Positions 1 through 11,008 of a DNA stretch of 64,000 nt are shown in pieces; the first letter of the stretch is position 1; each line of letters opens with the position of its first letter. The notes beneath the pieces were generated by a model. The model searched no databases and was not told the origin of the DNA. It was given only the letters and a program-made list of their open reading frames with translations. The stretch is from Phoenix dactylifera (taxonomy: Eukaryota; Streptophyta; Magnoliopsida; Arecales; Arecaceae). The position numbers and the translations under genes were made by a program. The stretch covers positions 29,893,146 to 29,957,145 of the forward strand of contig NC_052399.1 of assembly GCF_009389715.1 (NCBI RefSeq), written 5' to 3'.

Positions 1-599
1 GTGGGACGGTCCACGCCCCTTTGGAGCACCCTATTTGTTAAAGCAGGAAAAGAGGTTGTATTTCTGCGCGAGGTATTATCCGCTTTGAGATGGTTCAAGC
101 TCCTCTCATAGCTTTGTCCAAAAGGCGCCTCGCGAGGGAAAAAAAATGGAGACTATTATAAATACAATCTTTTTTCACTACTCAAACAGCCTCCATTAAA
201 TGGAGGGATCTTTTTTCAAAAATGGTTGGTTCTCCTCTGAACAAACTCCTTGGTATCAAGGAATCCATACATTTCTTCCATGCATTCCATGTCCAAAGAG
301 AGGAGAACCAACCAGCATCTGTCGGAGAAACCAAGTCCTACACCAGGAACTCCTTACCTTCTGAACTTACCTAGTAAATTGCCAATGCTCATGGTTTTTT
401 GCGAGTAATGCAGTATCTGTGGAGAAAACAAAACCAATGCTTGACATTCCGGTCCATAAATGGACGACTAAAGGGTATGGCCCCCCTCCACCCCCGACAC
501 TGGTCCTGACTTAATTGATGATCTATGGATCATCTGCCCCTAGTTTGCGCATATTTTTAAGGATTTTTCTCCCTCTTCACAAGATGAATAGGCCTCCAG
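1..599. other. Intergenic, no gene seen
   Basis: No convincing reading frame. It holds a TATAAATA string near 157 and a perfect 15-bp inverted repeat (226-240 against 298-312) with a 57-bp loop, too short-armed for me to call a microRNA precursor. Confidence 0.4.
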
Positions 600-1169
600 C
601 ACTACAAGAAACTTGGACATTAGCGACGCTTTTTTTGGCTATTAGCGACGCTTTTAAGCGTCGGTAGAAACCATCCCGATGTTTTCCAAAGCGTCGGTAA
701 AGCGTCGCCTATGCTACAGTGGAAAAAATATTTTCCGACGTTTCTAAAAGCGTCGCTAATTTCCGACGCTTTAAAGCGTCGCGAATTACCATTTTGCCAA
801 GAAAATTATCATTTGTTGTTTGCATCTTCTCCTCCATTCAATACAAATAACCTCCTCGATCAGTACCTTCATTCTATCCGTGCGGAGTGGTTGGGTTTGG
901 CTATATAAACAATTATTTTTTTTTCAAATCTGCCGATGTGGGACTAAAATGAGGTAGTTTTTTGGATTCCGATGACGCTTTTAACGACGCTTTTAAGCGT
1001 CGTTAAAAGTGTCGTCAATTACATATTAACTTCGACGACGCTTTTAAGCGTCATCATTGGCCGACGTTTTTAAAAAACGTCGGCAAATGTTGACGGAGAA
1101 AATTTTTTGCCGACGCTTGGAATAAGCATCGGCAAATAAGAGTCGGAAGTTTTCTTTTTTTGTGTAGTG
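600..1169. mobile_element. Non-autonomous CACTA (En/Spm) element
   Basis: The left end reads CACTACAAGAAA and the right end, reverse-complemented, reads CACTACACAAAAAAAGAAA, the standard CACTA terminus. The 3-bp target duplication CAG is present on both sides (597-599 and 1170-1172), which is the CACTA length. The 570-bp interior is filled with subterminal repeats of the core AGCGACGC/GCGTCGCT in both orientations, often as short palindromes of the type GACGCTTTTAAGCGTC; these are the expected transposase-binding units. There is no transposase coding, so it depends on an autonomous relative elsewhere. Short reading frames inside it are chance. Confidence 0.93.
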
Positions 1170-1423
1170 CAGGAACTTCTTTCAAGTAGTTCCTGCATAT
1201 AGAGCATTGCGGCATCATTTTTGATGCCTTCATGGCCACTGTGACAAGAAAGAAACCTTCGCATATTCTCCCACAAAGCCAGCAATTCAATGGCTATGCT
1301 AAAGAAGTCTCTCTTCCTTCTATTCTCATGGAGGCTTATCATCTTAGAATATTGCAGCAGTCTTGTTTTCTCTCCCGTTAATGTGCTCATCCAAAGTATG
1401 TTGCGATCTCTTAAGATTTTTAT

Positions 1424-1686
1424 TGTATGTATATTCTCCTAAATATATAAAATTATACAAATATCCTCGCAAAATTACTATTTACAAAAAAATCTTTCAT
1501 TTTTTTTTTTGCATATAAACCCATACCATTTAGTGTTGTTAAAAAATAAGCGGCTTAAAATTAAAATAACTGAAATACTCTTATGGGTAGATATACAAAA
1601 AAAATTTGTAAGGGTATACACGCAAATAGCAACTTTGTAAGGGTATTCATATAATTTTTCATATTTAGAAGGATATATATTTCAAA
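1424..1686 (+). mobile_element. MITE copy 1 (about 60-bp inverted ends)
   Basis: The left end (TATATTCTCCTAAATATATA and onward) matches the reverse complement of the right end (TATATCCTTCTAAATATGAA) for roughly 60 bp, ending at a GCAAAGTTGCTATTT-like motif. The interior matches the reverse complement of the element at 2148-2444, so the two are one family in opposite orientations. It is AT-rich, has no coding, and shows no clean target duplication. The superfamily cannot be assigned from the sequence alone. Confidence 0.7.
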
Positions 1687-2147
1687 AATCTAGTAAAAAA
1701 ATTAAAACTCGGTTGAAATTTGCCAGTTTTTTATGATTCAGTTGGCGATAAATAAAAAAAAATAAAAATCGAGTCACATTATCAATTTTCTTTTTTAATA
1801 TCTTAACTCGGTCCAGTTAGAATATTAGATGAACATTTTGGTAATACCATTTTCCATTTAATTGTGATATAATTATTATTATTAAATCTATGACGTCTAT
1901 ATATTCTTTATTATTTTTAAAATATTAAAACACATCGAATTAAATTAATTATAGATGTTTAGATTAGTAAAATATTTTTATTGATTCGTAAATATTGAGT
2001 AGTTGTTTGTTTTTGAGGTGAGAATTTTGTAAAAGCAACATGATTTATTCTATAAGAGTTGATATTAACATGATTTAATATTTCTTACTATTTTTATTAA
2101 TAAATTATTTTTACTAAATTTTGATCATTTTTTATTAAATTTTTTTA
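1687..2147. other. AT-rich spacer between two MITE copies
   Basis: Very AT-rich with many short A and T runs. No gene or recognisable element. Confidence 0.4.
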
Positions 2148-2444
2148 AGTGTATACCCTCCTAAATATGCATAATTACATGAATACTCTTGCAAAGTTGC
2201 TATTTATATCTATATATATATATATATATATATTGCAAGTCTACCCGTAAGGGTATTTCAGTTATTTCAATTTTAAATCGTTTATTTTTTAATGGTATTA
2301 GATGGTATAGGTATACTGTACACATACAAAAAAGAAAAAAAAAAGTATACATGCAAAATAAGTATTTTGATGATATATATATATAAATAGCAATTTTGTG
2401 AGTATATTTATATAATTTTATATATTTTGGAGGGTATACATGTA
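2148..2444 (-). mobile_element. MITE copy 2, inverted relative to copy 1
   Basis: The left end (GTATACCCTCCTAAATATGC) and the reverse complement of the right end (GTATACCCTCCAAAATATAT) form inverted repeats of about 60 bp. The interior, from about 2241 to 2310, matches the interior of copy 1 in reverse complement. A (TA)n run at 2211-2233 has expanded inside the left arm. Confidence 0.7.
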
Positions 2445-3254
2445 AAAAAAATATTAGTCTTCTGTATTGCTCCTCAGTGACACCTTCTCCCACAGAGATC
2501 ACCCCTTGTAACCTCTGTTTTCACTTAATCTTCTAATGAAGTGGGTGGAGCCTGGCACCTCCCTTTTTTTCAGGAAAGGAGAGACGAGAAAAAATAATAA
2601 CAAATCTTCAGTAGTGCGCCAAAAAGCAAGAAAAAAATGAGAATTGCATCCAGAACTTACATTACACCTATCGACGGATTCCATAATCACATCAACTTTC
2701 TGCTCTAAATATTACAGTACAAATCAGACATCTACTACTTCTAAATTTAGTAGTAGATTATCCATTTATGCCCAGCCAGTGTCCACACTCCTAAGAAAAA
2801 GAATTGTTTTGCTGTCTATGAACCTGTGTGTCTGATTTTATCAATTTATCATGCTTCTTGACAGTTGACACTTAAATGATTGGAAATCTGGGAAATTTCT
2901 AAGTCGAGAGTTATCAAGAGAGTCTACTTTCATTGCAGAAGATGAGTTAAAAAGACTTTTCCTTTTTTTTTTTCCCTTTCTTTTTTGAGGTGACTGGTGA
3001 GGTGGGATATCCGATGAGTTAAAAGCTATGGAACTCTTAGACAAGCAAAGAAATATTTGCATGAAATCGTAAATCCCTCCTACTAAAACACTGATAAAGT
3101 TACAAAATACGATGACTTGTCGGCGCGTTCAAATGAAACCAGTAGGTACCATTCTAATAACCAACAATGGATACATCCTTGAATTCAATCTTACTATAAA
3201 AAAAAATACCATCTATTCTATGACTGTGTAATCTTTACAAAGATTACAGCAAAA
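2445..3254. other. 3' flank of the ANTH gene
   Basis: No coding seen. The part next to 3254 is downstream of the stop codon of the minus-strand clathrin-assembly gene and probably includes its 3' UTR. Confidence 0.4.
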
Positions 3255-5105
3255 TTATCGTTCCAAATTCTTCGCAATGATCTTTCTCTGATACTGCATC
3301 CACATCTGCTGCTCGCTGAGCAGCTGCTGCCGCTGCATGGCAGACACACCCGACGTTTGAGTCAACGCTGGTGAATGTATTTGCGACGACGACCGCGCGG
3401 AAGGTTCTGTTTCCTCCTTAGCTGACTCCTCATTCGGCCTCGCCGCCTGGAATGTCGGCGGCGAAGGCAATGATGACCGCGGCGATGGCACAATTGCTAA
3501 ATTCTTCTCTCCAAGATCATGAAGGAATGGATTGTAATAGTTGACGGGAAACCGACGGACTGATGCAGTATCCAACAGACTGTCCAGTTTCAGATTTTTG
3601 GGTTCTTTGATTGAATTGCTACTCAATTTGTTCGACAGCTTGCTTGCACTCTCAACTAAGACGAGCTCCCACGAGTCTGAATTTGGAGAGGCTGATGCCT
3701 TCGATCGGTGGTTGTCGGAAGGGACTAGATCCAGAACCACTGCATTCTCTCTATCTGAGCTTGAAGCAGTCGATGCCTTAGAATGGTTGTCGATTGGGAC
3801 TAGATCCCGAACCATGACATCCTTTCGATTTGAACTCGAAACAGTCGATTGCTTCGGCTGGTAGTTGAGTGAGACTGGATCCAAGACAACACCATTCTCT
3901 CGATCTGAATCCGAAGGAGCCGATGATCTTCGTTCATCATCGAATGATAGGAGGTCCGAGAGCGTGCCATAACTCTCTCCAATGCTGTTTTTGCTGTCTG
4001 CAAAGCTTGCTCGAGCAGGTCCCTCTGGCGGCCATTCTTGGTCGGAATTCACGAATTCCCAGCCGGTTGTGGAACAGAATGATTGCCGGCCAGGTTTCGG
4101 TGTCACCGGAATCCGATCACAGACATCTGAATCCGGACGGCGAGGGGCTGGAAGGCTCAACTTGGGAGGGCTTCTTAGCTTGCCGTTGGTGGTGGAGGAG
4201 TTCTCGTGATCTTTGAGGAATTCTTCCAAGGTCTTGAGGAGTGGTTTTGAGATCATGTGGACGCTGGGGTACTCGGACAACCTCCCAATGCCGACCTTCT
4301 TGCATATGCTGTAGAAGGAGTCGAGCTCTTCGAATTGCTTCGAAGCCTTCGTGCATGCACGGAACGTCTCGCGGCACGCCGGGTACTCGAGGTGGAAGAA
4401 ATTGTCGAGCAGCAGCGAGAGGGCGTCGGAGATGTCGCGGTAGAGGTCGAAGCTCTCGCGGACGACGGCGTAGAGGGAGATCTGGACCAGGCGGTTGGTC
4501 CTGGCGGGGCCGGTGGGGCGGGTGGCGACGGCGCGGTCGAGGAGGCGCTGCCAGTGGCCGATGCGGTCGAGGATGAGGGGGAGCTTCATGCCGGCGATGC
4601 GGTTGGCGGAGGCGCCGCGGCGGCGTTGGAGGTTGCCGAGCTTGCCAAGGAGGGCGGAGTCGAGGCGGGCGTCGAGGTAGAGGGCGTAGGTGCGGACGAA
4701 GGCGGTGAAGTCCCAGGAGGAGTCGTCGCAGAAGGTGGAGAGGTCGAGGAGGCGGCGGTGGCGGGGGGCGACGGAGAGGGCCTCGCGGGAGAAGTCGGGG
4801 CCGGCGTCGCGGAGGGCGCGGAAGGCGAGGATGAGGGACTTGAGGGCGACGACCCAGGTGCTGGTGCGGGCGAGGCGGCGGGAGAGGGCCTGGACGCAGG
4901 CGGCGGCGGCGAGGGGGGAGGATTTGGTGAGGAGGAGGACCTCGGTTACGTGGCGGTCGTCGACGGGGACCTCGTCGTGGGAGGTGGCCTTGAGGATGGC
5001 GACTTCGAGGTTGGAGGAGCCGTTCGCGCGGCTGGAGACCCTGGCGAGGCCGATGCTCGTCTGGTCCTTGACGGCGCCGATGGCCCTGCGGAGCTTGGAG
5101 GGCAT
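3255..5105 (-). CDS. ANTH-domain clathrin assembly protein (AP180/PICALM type)
   Basis: This intronless gene encodes 616 residues. The start MPSKLRRAIGAVKDQTS and the basic patch VAILKATSHDE (residues 35-45) are hallmarks of the ANTH domain, which binds PI(4,5)P2 on the plasma membrane; the domain runs to about residue 300. The disordered tail has a clathrin-box-like DLLSFDD (384-390), an NPF tripeptide (525-527) for EH-domain partners, and a glutamine-rich C-terminus. Length, lack of introns and start resemble the Arabidopsis At1g03050/At4g02650 (PICALM5) group, whose members act in endocytosis, notably in pollen tubes; orthology is inference. The 5' half is extremely GC-rich, producing long false frames on the other strand. 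An imperfect 25-residue repeat occupies 399-473. The start is the only ATG placing the conserved ANTH N-terminus at the protein end. Confidence 0.95.
   Translation of the reverse strand: MPSKLRRAIGAVKDQTSIGLARVSSRANGSSNLEVAILKATSHDEVPVDDRHVTEVLLLTKSSPLAAAACVQALSRRLARTSTWVVALKSLILAFRALRDAGPDFSREALSVAPRHRRLLDLSTFCDDSSWDFTAFVRTYALYLDARLDSALLGKLGNLQRRRGASANRIAGMKLPLILDRIGHWQRLLDRAVATRPTGPARTNRLVQISLYAVVRESFDLYRDISDALSLLLDNFFHLEYPACRETFRACTKASKQFEELDSFYSICKKVGIGRLSEYPSVHMISKPLLKTLEEFLKDHENSSTTNGKLRSPPKLSLPAPRRPDSDVCDRIPVTPKPGRQSFCSTTGWEFVNSDQEWPPEGPARASFADSKNSIGESYGTLSDLLSFDDERRSSAPSDSDRENGVVLDPVSLNYQPKQSTVSSSNRKDVMVRDLVPIDNHSKASTASSSDRENAVVLDLVPSDNHRSKASASPNSDSWELVLVESASKLSNKLSSNSIKEPKNLKLDSLLDTASVRRFPVNYYNPFLHDLGEKNLAIVPSPRSSLPSPPTFQAARPNEESAKEETEPSARSSSQIHSPALTQTSGVSAMQRQQLLSEQQMWMQYQRKIIAKNLER
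3687..3911 (-). repeat. Three 75-bp tandem repeats inside the ANTH gene tail
   Basis: Residues 399-423, 424-448 and 449-473 are imperfect copies of a 25-residue unit with the pattern SDRENxVVLDLVPxDNHSKAS, followed by a partial fourth unit to about residue 490. The repeat is visible in DNA as recurring GACTAGATCC and CTGAATC-type strings. The reading frame is kept, so this is expansion of the disordered linker after the clathrin box. Confidence 0.8.
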
Positions 5106-5433
5106 GGTGGCTCCGCTGCAGGTTGACGCCTTTGGTTTCTCACGCTGGAGGGAGGAAAAGGAGACGACGGTTTTTTCCGCGTTTAAAGGTTGGGGGAAGG
5201 AAGGGAGCGGGAAAGCCGGAATCTAACGGTTTTCTGAATGGTTGTCGGATTACCAAGCCCAGGTTTCGAGGGAGAGTAGTTGAAGACCAAAGAAAGGGAG
5301 TGGACGGCGTCTGATTACCTTTGTTTAGAGCTTTGGGGGACATAGCTGGAATATATGATGAGTGATTTTGGATTTACTGGTGAGTTCCAATTTATGCATG
5401 CTATATATGATAGGCATCATGATGCATAATTTG
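5106..5433. promoter_or_regulatory. 5' flank of the ANTH gene
   Basis: Upstream region of the minus-strand clathrin-assembly gene, presumed to hold its 5' UTR and promoter. No certain TATA box or defined site could be picked out. Confidence 0.3.
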
Positions 5434-5945
5434 GTGAAGCCTGCGAAGATCCGATTGCATATAGGAGACGGGCTCCTCGAAGTCATTCAGAAGGACATGA
5501 TGCAGCTACAGATGATCTCGCACGAATAGTTGGATCCATGGACATATCAGACTCCAATTCGTATTCTAAAGCAGCCACAAGTAGTCTATGACCCATACGG
5601 ATATAGATGTAGATATGGTGCATCTGAGACATCTTTCAGTGGCTACTATCTTACGCAGCCTGAAGCATCTTATGGGTCGGATTTTGCTGCCGGTTTATTC
5701 GGATGGGCTCCTTCACAGCTGTTTTATCAGTCAGAGGATAATTTTTACAGTCAAAACTTCAACTAGAGATTCAAGAGTACTTACAATTTGGAGTGCATTC
5801 CTTATGGATCAACATACAAGACTACAATGCCGCTCAGTTAGAGGGGCGGGCCGATGTGTTTCCTGACTGTATACAAGCGGCGTCGCTACTCGACGAGATT
5901 GTAGATATCGGTATATGTTGTACTTCAAATATATATAATTGATCG
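5434..5945 (+). pseudogene. Relic of a hAT-like transposase C-terminal tail (tentative)
   Basis: One frame from about 5439 encodes EDPIAYRRRAPRSHSEGHDA, then ATDDLARIVGSMDIS, and stops at TGA near 5590. A second frame (5530-5766) continues with a Tyr/Ser/Gly-rich tail containing YDPYGYRCRYGA. A third frame carries a further short acidic stretch around 5770-5930. Such a Tyr/Ser/Gly-rich tail is common at the C-terminus of plant hAT transposases, and the adjoining 6190-6500 segment has the GGTACCG-type sequence also seen at the ends of the intact hAT element at 54887. The stops and frame changes show it is dead. The hAT assignment is inference; no catalytic or BED motif is present. Confidence 0.35.
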
Positions 5946-6189
5946 TATTATTTTATATTTTCCATCTCACTACTTAATTTGAAGATATTTCATTTTGCTT
6001 CTTGTAGCATGCAGCATCTCACTAATCATTTTATGATTTGTAACAATTTAAAATAATAAAATGAATCATTTAGATTAAATCGGGATCATAGAAACACCAA
6101 AAAATATCAAAGAAACATTTAATTAGACTTAAAATCTTTAAAAAAGTTCAAAAAGATTGACACCAATTAAATCAACTTGAAAAAGTCCA

Positions 6190-6500
6190 AACAAAAAATT
6201 GGGAGTGCCAGTACAGAAGTGGCATGTCCAAGCGTACCGTGTGTTGGTACGGTAGCGAACTGGTACCGTTCCGATCCGTTTGCCGATCAGTATGGATCTT
6301 AATATCGGTTCGTATCGGTTCGGCGGACTTTGATTTCTACGGCCAAACAGATGGCGATTAGTAGTTCAGACAGTTCGGTGATGTACTGATCTATCCGCTG
6401 ATCAATACAGGTTGGGGTACTAGTTTGGCGGACCTTGATTTATACGGCAAAATTGATGGAAATTAGTAATTCAGACCAGTTGGTCGGTTCCATGAAAGCT
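6190..6500. repeat. Degenerate GGTACCG-type repeat, likely old hAT end
   Basis: Contains GTGTTGGTACGGTAGCGAAC, CTGGTACCGTTCCGATCCG and TCGTATCGGTTCGG, a decayed version of the terminal sequence of the element at 54887-55816. An internal direct repeat of about 52 bp (6318-6372 and 6422-6476, core GCGGACTTTGATTT/GCGGACCTTGATTT) is present. Confidence 0.5.
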
Positions 6501-9079
6501 ATCCTTGAATAATTGATCAGCTAGTTGATTGATTTAAGAGTGGATACGGACAAGATGTCACGTGGTGTAGACCATGGACAATCAGCGGGTACATATAGCC
6601 CGAGTAACCATTGTGGTTTAAATTTCCTCAATCTAGAGATCGAATACGTTAATATCTCAAGCAATAGATCATATCTGCAGCAAAACTTAAAAGCACCAAT
6701 TAAGCAACGATCAGCCCCTTAAGCACATCCAGCTGCATACGAGGAAGCTTGCACCATCCCATTTAGATCCACGGTCGAAAGCTTCATCACAGCTGAGCTT
6801 CAATAAATCACTGCACTGGAAATCCATAGACGAGTTTATAAATGAGCAAGTCCATTGACACCCAACATTCGAGTTTCCCACCAGCTTAGACGCTGACATC
6901 CTAACAACCCCCCCCCCTAAACAAGCGAACTGTCCATTTACGTTGCTCCAAGCAATCATTATTTTTGCTTCACTTGAATGGCCGCTGGGGTGTTGTTGTC
7001 GAGTATTTCATGGGTGTCAGAAGCCAAGTATCTATATATCCAACATTACTAAATATCAAATTCTGAGATAATGATGAGGAAATTGATATCCAACATTACT
7101 ATTTCTTATTTCAGGATATCAATGCTGCAGAAATGTTCGATGCTGTAATATATGATGTAAATTAATATAATATAAACTATTATTAATATTATTGTTATTA
7201 CTTTATTAAGGATAACTAGAATATGCAGCATACAATGCAATAATCTAATCAAATATAGCAATATAGAATATCATGCATGTAATTTTTATTTTGTTATATG
7301 ATTATTCATATAAGTGTATGATGATTATATGGTTATGTGTATATGTTACTTTAGGAATTCTGTGCTTGGATATATTGTTGATATCATTATTAGATATTGT
7401 TAGTACATAGAGACAATATTCTACATTATTCACCAAGTTTATTTCATGTCATAGCATTGCTTGAGCAAGACGAATGTTTGAGCTCTATTGCCAAGTTAAA
7501 GAAAGCCTGACCACTGCTTTCCTTGCATCAGCCCCCCACCCAAAACTCAAAAAATAATGGAACCTACTAATTCCACAATGCTTATCTAGGAACATCAGAA
7601 CCAATGACCATGGTATTCAAAAGAGAGCTCACAGTAAAACCAGTTGTTTCTTATGCTTCAGATATTATCTCAACTCTCAATTAGTTGATGCATTTCAAAT
7701 GGGACAAGGCTTGCACATTCAATCTACAACCAAAATCCTTGAGAAAAAAAAGATCAGAATATGTCAGTTTTCCATTCAACTAGTTTTGGCCCAGAGGATA
7801 CTTATTCTAGCTTCATGCAGAAGTTAGAAATTAAGCTTGCAGGGAAGCAAACCCTAGTAATTCGTTTTATCAAAGAGAAAGGTCATCTTCACTGCATAAC
7901 TTGGATTTTTAGCGAACTACAAAAAGCAATAACCACACCAAATATGAAAACACCATGGTGCTTATGATGCATTTCTGCTGTTCATCTATACCATTGCAGA
8001 GGGCTCACTGAAATGTGATGATGAGTGAGGCGGCAGTGAAGACAATCCTTTTACCATGGCATGGTGAAAAACAGCAGAAGAGGAGAAATCTGCAACGAGG
8101 TTAGAGGTTGGAGCTTTTTCTACTATTTTGAAAGGAGAAGCCAATAAAATTTGAAGCTAAAGTCAGACAAAACAAAACGATCGAACATTTTTAGAACTTT
8201 CAGCGGTTGAAAAATCAATTCTGTAAAGAACAAATAATCAATAATATATATATGACCACTCGATGGGCTTGCCACCAATCATATGATCAATTGTACAGAC
8301 TGAGTATTGACAAAGTTTAGCCCGATAGCAGGCCACTAAGGTGCAGAGGTTATTTGTACTGAAGAAATTACAAGCAACTAAGGTTAACCTCAAGATGTGG
8401 AGACTTCAGAATTTTGTATCGTACAAGGGTGGAATGGGGTTACAAACATATTCTATTACCCTACTAAATAATCCTAATAGTTAAACGCCAGCTTTATAGA
8501 TTGCTTTTAGCTGAGAATTTTGAAGCAAAGGCTCAAATATTCTGTGTGAGGTGGCTCAAGTTTAGGAGAATTCCGATGCTCAAATTAGATCATGATTAGC
8601 AGAATTCAAATGCTGTATTTTTTCTGCAAGTCTACAACCAAGTCAAGAACTCCATTTTCAAGATATGGAGGAATTTTAGATGGAAAATCACTCAGATATT
8701 TACAACAGAACTATGCTGGTTCAAGCTCCCATGCTCTACATACACCCCCCCACCCCCCAAAGATTAAACTTCAATCAACTTAAAGATATTAGTGGTGCAA
8801 GAGTAGGAGATCAACTATGTAACATTTGATCTAACCTCCAAAATAGTGCAACATTCCAACTACACCAATTACCAGAAATTGCATTTTACTAGCTGATGCA
8901 AAGCCTGCGGACATGAAACTACGAGCTATAAATTTCATCTAGGTGACCTGTGAAATTCTGAAACTTTCAAGATACACGTGCATCTGAGTTTTATGCTTGA
9001 ACCAAGCATACAATTGAGAAGTCGAATATTTAGCCATTCTATACAGTCCTTATTTCCCCATTTTGACTTTTCTAGCTTA
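6501..9079. other. Intergenic, no gene seen
   Basis: AT-rich sequence lying downstream of the small membrane-protein gene. Only short chance frames; C runs at about 6907 and 8746. No RNA gene or intact element recognised. Confidence 0.4.
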
Positions 9080-9500
9080 TTGTGGCCTTACTGAATCCTC
9101 GTCGCAATTTCTTACGCAATGTTGGAGGATGCTTGCTCTGTTATACTAACCACTGACCATCTCTGGAAACTTTTAACTGGGATTAACATTTGGTCTTTTA
9201 CACCTTTCAAAATCTCATTTGGTCCTCCAGTCTTTTTGTACTATCATTCCAACATAAAACTCTTGACCTGATTGATACATTGTGATGGGTTACTGTGGAA
9301 TGTTTTACATGGAATACATCAAAATTTGAACTAGTCCCGGCTCTCCAACTGCTGAGGCTAGCTCAAAATCCAAATAGGGAACTCATTGGTAATATGTCCC
9401 CATTAGGGTATCATGGCCTTCCTGAATCCTTGTTGTACTTTCTTACGCAATGCTGGAGGATGTTTGCTCTGTTATATATTAATCACTGGCTATCTCTGGC
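9080..9500 (+). repeat. Pair of diverged direct repeats, about 90 bp each
   Basis: Copy 1 (about 9080-9168) and copy 2 (about 9408-9500) share GGCCTTnCTGAATCCT, TTTCTTACGCAATG, TGGAGGATG and TTGCTCTGTTATA in order. The copies are about 330 bp apart. The source is unknown; possibly a duplicated fragment of an unidentified repeat. Confidence 0.65.
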
Positions 9501-11008
9501 TACCACCCTCATTACCTAAGGCCCCCCCTATCATTCAAAAGAAAATGACATTCAAGGTGGAATGCAATCATGGTCAATAAGAAAATAAAAACTACCAGAA
9601 GGCTTGGGTGACCGATATCATATGGAACTTTATGTAAAATCAATAGCAAGTTCACCTGCACTGTTTGCTGGTCAGGAATAAAAAGATCTTTATCTCAAAG
9701 ATGATCCCCTGCAGCTAAGCTGGAAGGAAAAAAAAAAACCCAACGCTGCAACAACTCGGGATCCACGATCACCAAAGTTTGACTTCAATGAGAGATGCAA
9801 CTCATGTTATAGACTATTTAAATGGATTGTTTAATATGTCTGCTCGAATTGCTTCAGTATACATGTATGTGCCAATACCTTTCAGATCAACAAACCAATG
9901 GACGCAATTGATTATTCTAGCTGATAATATGGACATGGCTTACTCTAGCTGAAATTATGGATATGAAGCAAAGTTTTTGCTCCAATACCTGAAATGAAAC
10001 AGAACATTTAAGGATAAAAACAATGAGAGAACGCATTGTGCAAGGCTTGATACAAGTTCTGGTTGTAAACTTGTCATTGAACAAACAATGGTCATAATAT
10101 CATGTCCACATTCACATAAGAGTTTCAGGACATCGATATGAAGCCAAGACCTACTAGAAGAGTAGATTGAGATAGATGAAACAAAAGCACATTGGCATAT
10201 CTGTATATTAACAACCAAAGTCCTTCTTATCAAAAAAAGAAAACGACCGACATCTAATGGCTACTCAAATTTCCTTCCAACAAAAAGAGGAGATTACAGC
10301 TAAAAGGAGCTCCAAAAAAATTCAACATTCAGAACAATAAACTAAATGCCAAATGAAGCTCTAAATTCTAAGCCAAAGTAAATACTGAAAAGGCCTTCAA
10401 CCACATTGACAGAAAGCAAACATCCAACTTAACCCTCTAGAAGATTATGAAAATCAACAAAACTGAGTTGCTGAACCACTATTTGAATTACTGTTGAAGT
10501 GTTGATATTGATGAGATTGAAGCCATTGAAAAAATTATTGGCTTTGTTCCACTAAAATAAAAATCCTCACATACCCACCTAACCAATTAATTCAGCTAGT
10601 GGGTCATTGACATCAGAATTTCCATCATTACTCATATTGCATTGACAAAATATCAAAAAGCATGCCCCAAAATACATTGCCGAATCACTATCCAATTTAC
10701 TGATAAGCACCAATGAATCAAAATTTATAAACTTATTAGATTTACTCTGCACTACAATTTTAAAGACACCCAGCATTAAACAAATTCATCATGTGAATCA
10801 TCAACATAAAATCAGGTTTTTAGTTCATACACTAAAACAGATTCCACAAACAAAATAAAAAAGGTACATAAATCATGAGAAACAATAAAACCAAAAAGGA
10901 AAAACATTATTCCAAGCAACAACTCCTAACAATTATCAACTGCATTCTAATACAACAATAATAGATTACGATTCAAAAGCCACAACAATTGCCTTCACAT
11001 CCTCTTTC
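9501..11008. other. Non-coding 3' side of the small membrane-protein gene
   Basis: No coding found. The part adjoining 11008 follows the TGA stop of the minus-strand gene and should include its 3' UTR. Confidence 0.4.

Noticed and set aside
4257-5126. 289-codon plus-strand frame opposite the ANTH gene
   Set aside because: It is nearly all Gly, Glu, Val, Ala and Asp, the shadow of GC-rich codons of the real minus-strand gene.
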